A stretch of DNA of 64,000 nt from Hymenobacter ginkgonis (GTDB taxonomy: Bacteria; Bacteroidota; Bacteroidia; Cytophagales; Hymenobacteraceae): NCBI RefSeq assembly GCF_009755225.1, contig NZ_WQKZ01000007.1, positions 1 to 64,000 of the forward strand, in the 5' to 3' direction. A model generated the notes under the pieces. That model worked only from the letters and a program-made list of their open reading frames with translations. It had not been told where the DNA came from and made no database searches. Shown one piece after another: positions 35,163-44,300 of this stretch. The number at the start of each line of letters is the position of its first letter. Position 1 is the stretch's first letter. Made by a program: the position numbers and the translations under genes.

Positions 35163-35901
35163 GCTCTGACTGCTGGTGGAAGAAGCACAAAGGGTTTTCT
35201 CAACCGCCATCCCCTTTTCGCGCCAGCGGCGCTCGCGGCTGGGGGGCAGGACAGGCAGGCGCGCCACCTGGCAGTTGCCACTTTCCTCGGTCAGGCCAGC
35301 GCAGCATCGAACAAGCAGATAGGGATTATGGCCTAGTAACCAACATACTATCTTCCAGCAGGCGCGCTTATATATCCCCGTGGCACGCAGTGGTAATTGC
35401 CCGTAGCCGACAGGGCAAGCTGGGGTGCTAGGCGAGTAAATGAGACGGAAAAGCTAGAAAAGGGCTAAAAACAGCGTTTCCAATGCCTAGGGCACTTGAG
35501 CGTGAGACTGGCTTTTTCGCGCCTCGTCGGGGCTTGGTGGCGGGCATTCGGCTCATGGCCGCGCGCCGGCCCGGGATAAGCGAACAGCCTGCCCAACTTT
35601 TAGCAACCAGTACTCTGCGCCACTGATAGGACAGAGGCAGCTGTTGGCAATTACCAAGTGGCGACAGTGCAAGCTGGGCTGCGAGGCTCGACTCGTGAGA
35701 CTGTGTTAGGTCGAATTTACTGATAATCGCCCCTGGCAGCGCGCCAAGGGTGATACGGGTGAGATTGGCTTTTCAGATAAGTCAGCTCGGCCAAGCGGGC
35801 ACAAAGTTGCCGCCGGCTGCCTCGGTGCCCCTGCGTCTAACGGGTGCCCGTGGCAGCTACATAACCGAGATGCCAACCGGGGTGCCGCCCTCCGTGGCGT
35901 C

Positions 35902-35940
35902 GAGTGGCAATTGCCAGCTAGGATTTGGCAATTGCCACTC
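35902..35940. repeat. Paired TGGCAATTGCCA palindromes
   Basis: Two copies of the 12-bp palindrome (35905-35916 and 35926-35937) sit in a 15-bp perfect inverted repeat, GAGTGGCAATTGCCA and its complement, separated by 9 bp. A third perfect copy is at 36182-36193 and a one-mismatch copy (TGGCAATTACCA) at 35645-35656. Confidence 0.75.
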
Positions 35941-37057
35941 ACCACGCGAAGCAAAAGGCCAATAGAGAGGCGCTAGAACCTATTCTAGCCGGGCGAGTAA
36001 TCTTCATATATTCCCTTTGGCAGCTCGCTCAAAGTAGGGGAAAAGCTAAAGGGCGCACACGGCCGCGAGGATAGCGCAATAAAAAAACAGGCAATTTTTT
36101 AGCGCTATTGATTGTATAATAGCTAGTTGAGTGCAAAACACGTAATAATTTATTTGGGGGGATCGGCGAGTTGAACGCTTTTGGCAATTGCCAACAACCT
36201 AACCAGCTGTCAACCCCTCGTATTCTAACTACTCTCAGGCCCGTTTTCTGGATTAAGCGGGTTATTATTGGATTAATTTTTCCTTGGTAATCAACCACTT
36301 ATTTGATATCAGTAGTGTAAGAGGCTATGCTAAGTGAGAAGCGCGGATAGGTGTTTTTGAAGTGGTTGTGTAGCAGCAGCTAGCCTACGGTAGGGAGCTA
36401 ATCAAGGATGGTGCGTTAGGTCACGGGAAAGACCTCCCCGCCGTCACCCATGTAAGCTGCTTAAAAACCCAAAGCTGCTCGCGTCGCTGGCCCTTCAAAA
36501 ACGGCAGCTAAAAACGAGTCATAATAGAATCGGCGTTTGAGAGCACGGACAGTGCAAGGTAAAACTGCGCACTGGCTGTACTTACTCCACCACCTTAGAT
36601 TAGCGCACTAGCGCGGAGGCAATACCCCTGGCCTGAACTTGCAGGTTGCCACTCAGGGCCTTCGTGTTGGACAACGAATGCGCGGCTAGCGTAGTGAGGA
36701 GGTAGTGCCAGATGCGCTGGCTGCACCCGAAACAGCTGCAGAGTAGCATGGGCGGCTTGCCCTGCCCCATAATACAAACGCTGTGCCTTTAGAGTACGCG
36801 GTGACGCCGGACTTCGTCCATGAAAGGGGCAACCATAAGCTAGTATGAAAGGAAGCTGCGTAAAATAAGATAAGCTCGTTATTTAACAGTAAGCCACTAT
36901 TAAATTGCAATTTAGTGATAATAATTAGTGAGCTGTCATTGTACTATGGAATAGCCTAATCGCTCAATCAGCTTTTTGGTCAGCTACCATGCGAGGCCGC
37001 GCCGCATGTCCACCGCACCACCGGCACTATCCGGATAACTTGCGCTTGCATCACCTT

Positions 37058-37186
37058 CTACTCTCTGGCAAATGAAGCGCTGGCCCGCAATTCTTCGCTG
37101 GCGTCGTAGACCTCAGTAATCAACTTATGCGACAGACGCGCAGGTAAGTGCTGCCACAGTATCTGGCATGTCTCCAGGAGGGCCAT
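37058..37186 (-). pseudogene. Small frame, probable gene remnant
   Basis: An ATG at 37186 opens 42 codons (MALLETCQILWQHLPARLSH... ending SASFARE). The same frame reads on upstream with sensible residues interrupted by two stops (RLAQD-stop-AFAR). This suggests the C-terminal stub of a decayed, helical protein. Alternatively it is a very small real gene. Family not recognised. Confidence 0.3.
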
Positions 37187-37269
37187 CCGGGCAAAAGCCT
37201 AGTCCTGGGCCAGCCGCTATTGGCTCGCCGCGCATGCGCCAGGTAGGCGGCTAGTGAGGCGCGTTTTCA

Positions 37270-37725
37270 CTAGGGTTTGCGCACGGCTTGGCTTAGCCGC
37301 GCTGGTGAGTTTAAGGGTAGCTGACAGGTGCGCAACCATTCCTGGGCGCTGGCTACGTCATCAAAGAGTTGCAGCTCTAGCACATCGGTGATATGTGCCG
37401 GGCAGGCGAGCGTCAAGATGTCATTGTGCGTATCGGCCTGCACCACGTGGGCGATGTAACGCAGCCCCAGCTGGATAGCCTGCGGCAACCACACCCGGTC
37501 GAGCCACTCAACAGAATCAAACCAAGGCCCACGCAGGCTGGTGTTGTCATTAAGCAGGTAGAGGGTATGGAAGGGCCCAACCTGCGCCAAATAATTGAGC
37601 GCGCCGCGCATGGCGTCATCGGTGGTGATGTAGCCCGACCAGACGGCGCGTAGCCACCCATCGGTCTGCTCTAAGCTGAGTGTACATTGACCGCCGGTGC
37701 GGAAGGATAACGAATTAAGAAGCAT
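37270..37725 (-). CDS. STAS/SpoIIAA-like domain protein
   Basis: A 151-residue soluble protein. The pattern LSLEQTDGWLRAVWSGYITTDDAMRGAL, TLYLLNDNTSLRGPWFDSVEWL and GLRYIAHVVQ resembles the STAS-like/SpoIIAA-like proteins common in Hymenobacter, in which a beta-strand is followed by DNT and a W-rich helix. It lacks a clear anti-anti-sigma phosphoserine motif. It is probably a signalling accessory. It lies 128 bp downstream of the PAS-only gene on the same strand, so co-transcription is possible. Confidence 0.65.
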   Translation of the reverse strand: MLLNSLSFRTGGQCTLSLEQTDGWLRAVWSGYITTDDAMRGALNYLAQVGPFHTLYLLNDNTSLRGPWFDSVEWLDRVWLPQAIQLGLRYIAHVVQADTHNDILTLACPAHITDVLELQLFDDVASAQEWLRTCQLPLNSPARLSQAVRKP

Positions 37726-37853
37726 CTGGAACTAGGGCAATAGGTAAAACCTGCTCTTGTCCGCAAATTTCTTTTTCCCCTTGCGAAAGCACAATGTGGC
37801 GAATACGGCTTTGCGTACCGTATAAATACTAGGTTACGCAGGTACTACGACCG

Positions 37854-38828
37854 TCAGGCCGGCTCGTGCTCGCCCACCGTTGCAATGACGGCGATGGCGA
37901 TAGTATGTCCCTGCGCATCGCGCAGCGGGTAAAAGGTGCAGGCGACCAGTGCCCGCGCCTCGCCCGTACTAGGCAACAGGGGAACCACGGCAGCTATACC
38001 CGTGCAGCTTACCTCATTGAGCAAATTTCGCAAGCCCTGGCCTTGAAGCGCGGGTAGCACCTTGAACAGCGGCTGGTGCAGCATCTGCGCCGGAGTGCAC
38101 CCCCAAAGCGCCAGCAGGCCGGGATTGCACACCCGCACTACGTAGTCGGCCCCAACCAGTAGGCCGATGGCCATCGGCGCTTGCTCCAGCAGTTGGGCCA
38201 AGAGGGTAGCCTGAGCTTCGGCGTAAACCTGTGCGGTGTGGGCGGCTCGGGTTAGCTCCGTCACGTAGTCGGCCAGGCCGGCGTTGGTGGCCGATAGCTC
38301 TTCCGTAGCCTGGCGCGTGTGCTGGCGCGCTAGCACTTGCGTGGTCACGTCGTGGCTCGTTACTAGAATGCCCACCAGGCAGCCTGGCTCCTCGTAGAAA
38401 GGCTGAAAAGACACGTCAAAGTAGCCCCGCCCCGCTGGCCCGCCGGGTGGCCTACAGATGATGGGTGCTTCCTGCCACGTCACTGCCTGATAGGTTTGCC
38501 AAACGGTAGCGTAGGCGGCTTCGTAGCCCTGGCCACGCAAGTGGGGCAACGCTTCGAAAAAGGGCTGGCCCCGCACTTGATTTGGCGAGCAGCCCCATTT
38601 AGCGGCGGCGGCTAAGTTGACCAAATCAAGTACATGCGCAGGCCCCCGCACTAGATACATAGCCACCGGCAGCTGTGCTAGTAATTCCTGCAAGTGCTGG
38701 TAGACAGCGGTCTGCACTGCTTCTGACACTAGCGCGCCGGGCCGGTACGAGCCCGTCAAGCCAATAGGACGGGGTAGGCTACCGGGCTGGGCATCGGGCA
38801 AAGGAGAAGCTGAATAAATCGATTGCAT
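37854..38828 (-). CDS. PAS-domain protein without an output domain
   Basis: A 324-residue protein with two PAS domains of the Hymenobacter multi-PAS kinase type: LLAQLPVAMYLVRGPAHVLDLVN (about 50-165) and LLEQAPMAIGLLVGADYVVRVCN (about 210-320). They are joined by the linker TTQVLARQHTRQATEELSATN, as in the big kinases of this window. The chain stops after the second PAS with no kinase or other catalytic domain. It could be an orphan sensor that works by dimerising with a kinase, or a natural truncation of one. No frameshift remnant of a kinase was seen downstream. Confidence 0.85.
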   Translation of the reverse strand: MQSIYSASPLPDAQPGSLPRPIGLTGSYRPGALVSEAVQTAVYQHLQELLAQLPVAMYLVRGPAHVLDLVNLAAAAKWGCSPNQVRGQPFFEALPHLRGQGYEAAYATVWQTYQAVTWQEAPIICRPPGGPAGRGYFDVSFQPFYEEPGCLVGILVTSHDVTTQVLARQHTRQATEELSATNAGLADYVTELTRAAHTAQVYAEAQATLLAQLLEQAPMAIGLLVGADYVVRVCNPGLLALWGCTPAQMLHQPLFKVLPALQGQGLRNLLNEVSCTGIAAVVPLLPSTGEARALVACTFYPLRDAQGHTIAIAVIATVGEHEPA

Positions 38829-38916
38829 AAGCGTTGGCAGGGCGGGGTGGCAGATGAATCAAGGCGACTAAGGGGGAGCCAGCCCTTAACCTGCTGGCTA
38901 TACTTGCCGACGCAGG

Positions 38917-39969
38917 CTAGGCGGCCAGGCGCGGTAGGCGTTGGGTGCGTGTGCGCAGCAGGGCAATTACCTCGCCCTCCGTGCGCTGGGGGTGCGCCAG
39001 CTCCACAAAATGGCGGGCCAGCAGGTCGTAGCGCCGGGCCATGAGGTAGCAAAAGATGTGCAGGAAGTGGATGCCCTCAAACACAATGGCTTCGTGGCGA
39101 GCGTACTGGGCCAGGTTTTGGCGAAAGTGGGCGGGGTGGTCAGTCCAGTGCAGGGCGGGCTTGAGGTGGTGGCTGATATGGTAGCCATCGTTCCAGCACT
39201 TGTGGTTGTAGCTAGTATTGATGCAGGTCACGCTATTGGTGTAGCAGTTCTCGGGGCTGGCGGGGGCGATAAAGGCGTGCTGCGCCCAGTTGCCAAGCAT
39301 CATTACCACCCGCGAGAGCACCAGCGGTGCTACGAACACCACTAGCGTCGCGGGCAGATTCACCCAGCCCAGCGCGAGAGTCGTGCCTAGGTAGGTCAGC
39401 TCGCCGCGCAGCAGGCGGCGGCGCAGGGTAGTCTTCTGGCGCCGCGTGAAGTAGCCCACCAGGCGCGCTACGCCCAGCACCAGAAAATCGCCTAGGTAGT
39501 GCAGGAAATCCACCCACGAATCGCGCTGGTAAAACATGGTCGAGCTTTCGTCATCCGGCATATTATTCTCCGGGTGGTGCATGCCCATGTGGTGCGTGAA
39601 GTAGGATTCGGGCGTTTGCCCGAACAGCGGCCCAATCACCCACGGCAGGTAGTGGTTCAGCCAGCCGTGCTTTTTCTGGAACAACACCCGGTGGCTGGTG
39701 CAGTGCAGCATCAGCCCAAACGGCCCTTTGAAGCGCAGATTGCCCAGCCCTAGGTAGAGGCTAGCCACTACCCACCACGCGGGGCCGCGCAGCACCGGCA
39801 CAAAAAGTAGGATGGCTAGCGGCAGCATGGTGCCAGATAGTTGCAGCAGCAGGTAGGCGAAGGGCATATCGCGCTCGTCCTGCACGTAGTGGCTCAGCCA
39901 GCAGTGCAGGCGCGAGGGCGCGGTCGGCTGGTGATATGTAGGGTCCGTTAGGTCCGTCAGTAGCTTCAT
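38917..39969 (-). CDS. Membrane fatty acid desaturase family protein
   Basis: A 350-residue integral-membrane di-iron enzyme. The three histidine boxes are present: HCTSHR, HHMGMHH, and HISHH near the C-terminus. Several hydrophobic segments fit four transmembrane helices (LSGTMLPLAILLFVPVL and neighbours). Family members desaturate or hydroxylate acyl chains or related lipids at the cytoplasmic membrane face. It starts 5 bp after the STAS-like gene and is certainly in one operon with it; that coupling hints at regulation of lipid modification by a signalling domain. Substrate and regiospecificity are unknown. Confidence 0.92.
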   Translation of the reverse strand: MKLLTDLTDPTYHQPTAPSRLHCWLSHYVQDERDMPFAYLLLQLSGTMLPLAILLFVPVLRGPAWWVVASLYLGLGNLRFKGPFGLMLHCTSHRVLFQKKHGWLNHYLPWVIGPLFGQTPESYFTHHMGMHHPENNMPDDESSTMFYQRDSWVDFLHYLGDFLVLGVARLVGYFTRRQKTTLRRRLLRGELTYLGTTLALGWVNLPATLVVFVAPLVLSRVVMMLGNWAQHAFIAPASPENCYTNSVTCINTSYNHKCWNDGYHISHHLKPALHWTDHPAHFRQNLAQYARHEAIVFEGIHFLHIFCYLMARRYDLLARHFVELAHPQRTEGEVIALLRTRTQRLPRLAA

Positions 39970-39974
39970 ACCCT

Positions 39975-40271
39975 TTATTCAGCCAATAGGAAAAAGGAAC
40001 TAAGGCCCAGCTTGTGCAGGCAGCGCCGCAGCACGGGGCTCGTGTTGCGCAGCCGCACGCTGGCCCCGCCTCGGCGCAGCACCAGCAGCTGCGATACCAG
40101 AAAGCAGATGCCCAGCGTACGCTGGCAAGGCAGGGTGCCGCAGTCAACCAGCAGCTGTACGTGCGGCCGCGCCAAGATGCGCACCAAGTGGGCCGCATCT
40201 ACTTCGGCCAGATTTACTGGCAGTAACACCGAAGTGGGCTCGGCCAATGAATGGTAGAGGGGAACTAACAC
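39975..40271 (-). CDS. STAS-like domain protein (98 aa)
   Basis: A small soluble protein with the pattern VDAAHLVRILARPHVQLLVDCGTLPCQRTLG, FLVSQLLVLRRGGASVRLRN and VLRRCLHKLGLSSFF, typical of the single STAS-type proteins of Hymenobacter and relatives (a strand-helix fold like anti-sigma antagonists). The usual Ser/Thr phosphorylation position is occupied by Thr/Leu in QRTLG. Stop and next start are 5 bp apart, so it is translated with the desaturase. The start at ATG 40271 is the longest reasonable one. Confidence 0.75.
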   Translation of the reverse strand: MLVPLYHSLAEPTSVLLPVNLAEVDAAHLVRILARPHVQLLVDCGTLPCQRTLGICFLVSQLLVLRRGGASVRLRNTSPVLRRCLHKLGLSSFFLLAE

Positions 40272-40440
40272 AGGATAAGGGAGTAAGGATGGCGGGACAC
40301 GTATCGACCTGATAGCCCGGCACCGGTAGGGCAGCCAAGCAATCTAGCAGGGGGTAAAACCAATAGCTGAATAGTGCTACGCTACTGGAAAGGCTCTTCC
40401 GAGCAGCTCCACAAAGAAACAGGCCCCCAAACTCCCCCGG

Positions 40441-40470
40441 CTACGGCTAAAATACGGGTTTTAGCCGTAG
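40441..40470. repeat. Perfect 12-bp inverted repeat
   Basis: CTACGGCTAAAA (40441-40452) and its complement (40459-40470) around a 6-nt loop, in the intergenic space upstream of the STAS-like gene and downstream of the LuxR-type regulator. No T tract immediately follows on the minus strand. Confidence 0.55.
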
Positions 40471-40533
40471 CAAATGCGTGATTTTTAGCGCGTATTTATT
40501 CGCCAACTGCCTCCGTACGGGCCGAAAATAAAT

Positions 40534-40569
40534 ACGCGCCTAGTCGGCTGGCTAGCCAACTAGGCGCGT
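40534..40569 (-). terminator. Terminator of the LuxR-type regulator/kinase operon
   Basis: Arms ACGCGCCTAGT (40534-40544) and ACTAGGCGCGT (40559-40569), 47 bp beyond the stop codon at 40616. On the minus strand the hairpin is followed by TATTTATTTT, a good intrinsic terminator. Confidence 0.7.
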
Positions 40570-40615
40570 TAAGTAAAAAGCTGCTTAACTTCCAGAACAG
40601 CCGCTACACCACTGC

Positions 40616-41269
40616 TTACTGGTGCAGCCAGCCCTGCTCCATTGCGTACTTCACCAGGGCCGGGGTGTTGAGGGCCCCGGTTTTCTCCAGCAGGCTCTGG
40701 CGGTGCGATTCGACGGTGCGCTTGCTGGTGAAGAGCTTATCGGCGATTTGCTGGTTGGTGAGGCCGGTGGCTACTAGTTGCAGTATTTCGCGCTCGCGGG
40801 AGGTGGGGCGGGAGGTATCCTTAGCAACAGTTGAGGAGACTTCAATTTCAAGGACTAGGAGCTTTTCGAGTACGGTTAGGCCGATTTCGGAGCACAGGAA
40901 TCGCTTGCCCGACGCTACCGCCTGAATGCCGGTGATGATTTCGGTCTTGTCCGCATTTTTGAGCACGTAACCGTGGGCCCCGGCTGCCAGCAGCTCGTTG
41001 ATGGTGTGCTCGTTAGTCATCATCGACAATATCAAGATGCGCAGCTGTGGATACTGATTTTGCAGCGTGCGGGTGGTGGCCAAGCCATCCAGCACGGGCA
41101 TGTTCAGATCCATCAGCACCACGTCGGTGGGCACGGTAGCCAGCTGGGCTAGTAGGTCGTGGCCGTTGGCGGCTTCGCCTACCACTTGCAGCCGCGGCTC
41201 GGCCGCTAGTACCGACCGCAGGCCGTCGCGCACAATGGCGTGGTCATCGACCAAGAAAACACGAATCAT
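40616..41269 (-). CDS. NarL/FixJ (LuxR-type) response regulator
   Basis: A 217-residue regulator. Receiver (1-120): VDDHAIVRDGL, phosphoacceptor in VLMDLNMPVLDGL, Lys in HGYVLKNADK. C-terminal LuxR helix-turn-helix: REREILQLVATGLTNQQIADKLFTSKRTVESH split over residues 155-190. It lies 128 bp after the giant kinase that carries a HisKA_3-type dimerisation domain, the class that partners with NarL-type regulators, so it is almost certainly that kinase's output. Confidence 0.95.
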   Translation of the reverse strand: MIRVFLVDDHAIVRDGLRSVLAAEPRLQVVGEAANGHDLLAQLATVPTDVVLMDLNMPVLDGLATTRTLQNQYPQLRILILSMMTNEHTINELLAAGAHGYVLKNADKTEIITGIQAVASGKRFLCSEIGLTVLEKLLVLEIEVSSTVAKDTSRPTSREREILQLVATGLTNQQIADKLFTSKRTVESHRQSLLEKTGALNTPALVKYAMEQGWLHQ

Positions 41270-41397
41270 AAAGGGGCAGAGAAAGAAGTTGCCGCGGGCA
41301 GTGATGTGTGTCGTGCTCCGGCTTAGCCTTAAAGATAATGCGGCTATCTGGCAAGTGGCCTGCTAGTTACCCGTCGAGGTAAAAAACCTTGTGCTAG

Positions 41398-44300
41398 TTA
41401 GTCAGTGGCAATTGGAATCTGGATAGTTACCTGAGTGCCTACCCCAGTATCGGGAATATGCAGGGAAAAAGTTCCATTCAACAATTCCACCCGGTCTTGG
41501 ATAGTGCGTAGCCCGATGCCAGTTGGTTTATCAGGTTCCGAGCCGATACCCTTGCCGTTGTCGCGCACTTTCAAAGTTATTTCGTTGTCCTCCTCTATCA
41601 GTAAGATGTCAGCGCTGGTAGCCTCCGCGTGCTTCGTCACGTTCGTTAGCAGCTCCTGGCAGATGCGGTACACGGCCACTTCTAGGTACGACTCCAGCCG
41701 GGTTTCTAGCCCGACTATCTCACAATGCATCCGGATGCGCGTCTTGCTATATTTCTTACATAAGCCCTGAATGGACTTAGCCAAGCCAACCTCGTCCAGC
41801 GTAGCCGGCACCAGCTCGTGCGATACTCGGCGGGTCTCCTGAATGGCTTCGTCTAGCAATTGATTGGCCCCCTGAAAAACCTCTTTCGGCACTAATGCCT
41901 CCACGCGGTCGAAATTGAGCTTGGTGGCAAACAGCAGCTGGCCTATTCCGTTGTGCAGCGACTCGGCAATGCGCCGGCGCTCTTCCTCTTGGGCATTTAG
42001 AATCCCCAGCAGCAAGGATTTTTGCTGATTTAGCCGCATTTGCAGGTTGTCCGCTTCCAGGCGTTTTACTTCCGATACGTCCAGGTCGAGGCCGAGTACC
42101 TTCACGGGCTCGCCGTGGTCGTTGCGCAGCACCACCGATTTGATGTGTATCGTATGCACTTGGCCATTCACCTGCAAGCGTAGCATGTCGTCCAGGGGTT
42201 CATGCTTTTCCCAGGCCTGTTGCATTAATCCCTCCGCAAAAGACTTATCAGCGGCAATGACATAGCCTAGGTAAGTTTCCGAATTTGCCGCGCTGCCGGC
42301 CGGCAGCCCCAGCAGCCGGTACATACCGGTGCTCCAGGTCAGTTTGCCACTCGCAATGTCGTATTCCCAACTGCCCATTTGGGCTACTTCTTCCGCTTGC
42401 TGCAATTGGGTCAGGTGCTTTTGCAAGGCCTCGGTGCTCTCGTGCAGCTGCGCGGTTCGTTCCTGCACCTGCTGCTCCAAGCCCGCCGACAATTGCTCGA
42501 GCGCCTGAATGGCCCGGTGCCGCTCCACAAAGTCAGCGGCCGTCCAGGCCAGCAAATCGAGCAGCTTCAACTGGTGCTCGGTGGGGCGGTGCGGCTGGCA
42601 AAACTGGTTGCTTAATACCCCCACTAGGCCACTGCTGCGGGTAATAAGCGGCGTAGACTGGATGGCCCGAATGCCTTCGGCCATCGCCACTTCCCGCTCG
42701 GTGGTGCCCAATAGGGGCGGGTAGGTTTCAACGTCCTCAATCAGGAGCCGGGTGCGGTCGGGGCGGGCCGGGTCATCGGCGGCTTGCCAGTCTGCGTGCA
42801 GAAACTGCTGAATGAAGGGGCTGCCTTGCTCGTAACCTTGGCAGGCATACATTTCCAGCCGCTGGCCATCGTCGCTGAGCAGTTGAATACAGCCCCGGTC
42901 CGTGTTGGTTATTTCGCAGGCCAGGGCTATGAGCTCTTCCAGCGCCAGCTTTAGGTTGGTTTCGGTGGCAAGCTTGGCGTGCAGCTCGTGCAGCCGCTGC
43001 ATGCCGGCCAAGTCGGTAGCTACGGCTTCTTCGGCTTGCTTGCGGGCGCTCATGTCAATCGCATACTCGGCAATGGTGCCATCGCCGAGGTCGGCGGCCA
43101 CAAACATCAGCCAGAGCCGCGAGCCATCTTTGCGGTAGTACTCTTTCTCATAGGGGCCGCCTCGGCCCGTCTGCCGCAGTTGGGCCATCATTTGGTGGCT
43201 GGCTTCCAGATGCTCGGGCGGGGTCAAGTCGCGCCACGTAAATGGGCGGGCCTCAAACTCCGGACGGGTGTAGCCCACCATCTCTATAAAAGCGTCGTTG
43301 GCCTGCAGCAGCCGCTCGGTATAATCGAACGTGAGTACCCCTACGCTGGGCACGTTGACCATGCGCTGCAAGCGCTGCTCGCTGGCCCGTACTATTTCTT
43401 CGGCTTGCTTGCGGTCGGTGATGTCAAACAGCGTAACTACCACCCCGTTAATCCGGTCTTCGAGCGTGCGGTAGGGCAGCACCCGCATCAGAAAAGTGCG
43501 GTGGTCGGTGGTTTTTACTTCCCGCTCCAGGAGCATAAGCTTATCGAGCACGGTTTCGGCGTCGCGCAGCAGCTCGCCGTACTCCAGCCGGTGGGTGATG
43601 TCCGAAATAGGGCGGCCATAGTCCGACGGTATTAGGTTGAAAAGCTGCTGGGCCGCCGGCGTATAGAGCCGGATGCAAAAGGCGCGGTCGAGAAAAATGG
43701 TCGCTACCCCCGCCGAGTTGATGAGGTTTTGAAGATTGTTGCTGGTCACGCTCATCTCCTCAATTTTCACCTTCAACTCTTGGTTTACCGTGCGCAGCTC
43801 TTCGTTGATGGATTGCAGCTCTTCCTTGCTGGTTTCCAGCTCTTCGGCCGCCGAGCGCAGCTCTTCATTCACAGCCTGAAACTCCTCGTTCGACGCCCGC
43901 AGCTCGGCTGCCTGGTACTCGTACTGCTCGGCCGAGTGGCGCAGGCGGGCTTTCACCTGGATAAGCTCGGCTTCGAGCTGCCGGGCAATGGGCTCGTTGG
44001 CCGTGCGCACCACCTTTTCGGCGGCCGGCGCTTGCTCGTTCAAGTCAAAAATGACGAGCAAAAACCCCTTGGCCGTATCGCCTTCCTGCGTGACTGGGTT
44101 CACCCGGATGGTCAGCGATTGGGGTTCCCCGTTCTTATTCCACTGAATATTGGGGGCTTCAATGGCGGTTTGCAGCTGCACGGCCTGGTGCAGCGCCGCC
44201 CGCAGCTCCAGCCGCAGCTCAGGCCTGATTAGCTTGAGTAAGTTCTTGGTCGGCTCGCCTCCCGAAAATTCCAGAAAGCCGCCCACTTTTTCCGACATGT

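Larger units (their letters stand above)
34931..37057. other. Long apparently non-coding region
   Basis: More than 2 kb without a credible gene on either strand; the frames present are short, overlap one another and show no motif. It holds a strong hairpin (35108-35162) and a cluster of TGGCAATTGCCA palindromes (35.6-36.2 kb). Composition shifts from GC-rich on the left to AT-rich beyond 36 kb. Confidence 0.5.

Noticed and set aside
34931..37057. Several 60-90-codon frames in the gene desert
   Set aside because: Short, mutually overlapping on both strands, with biased composition and no conserved motif.
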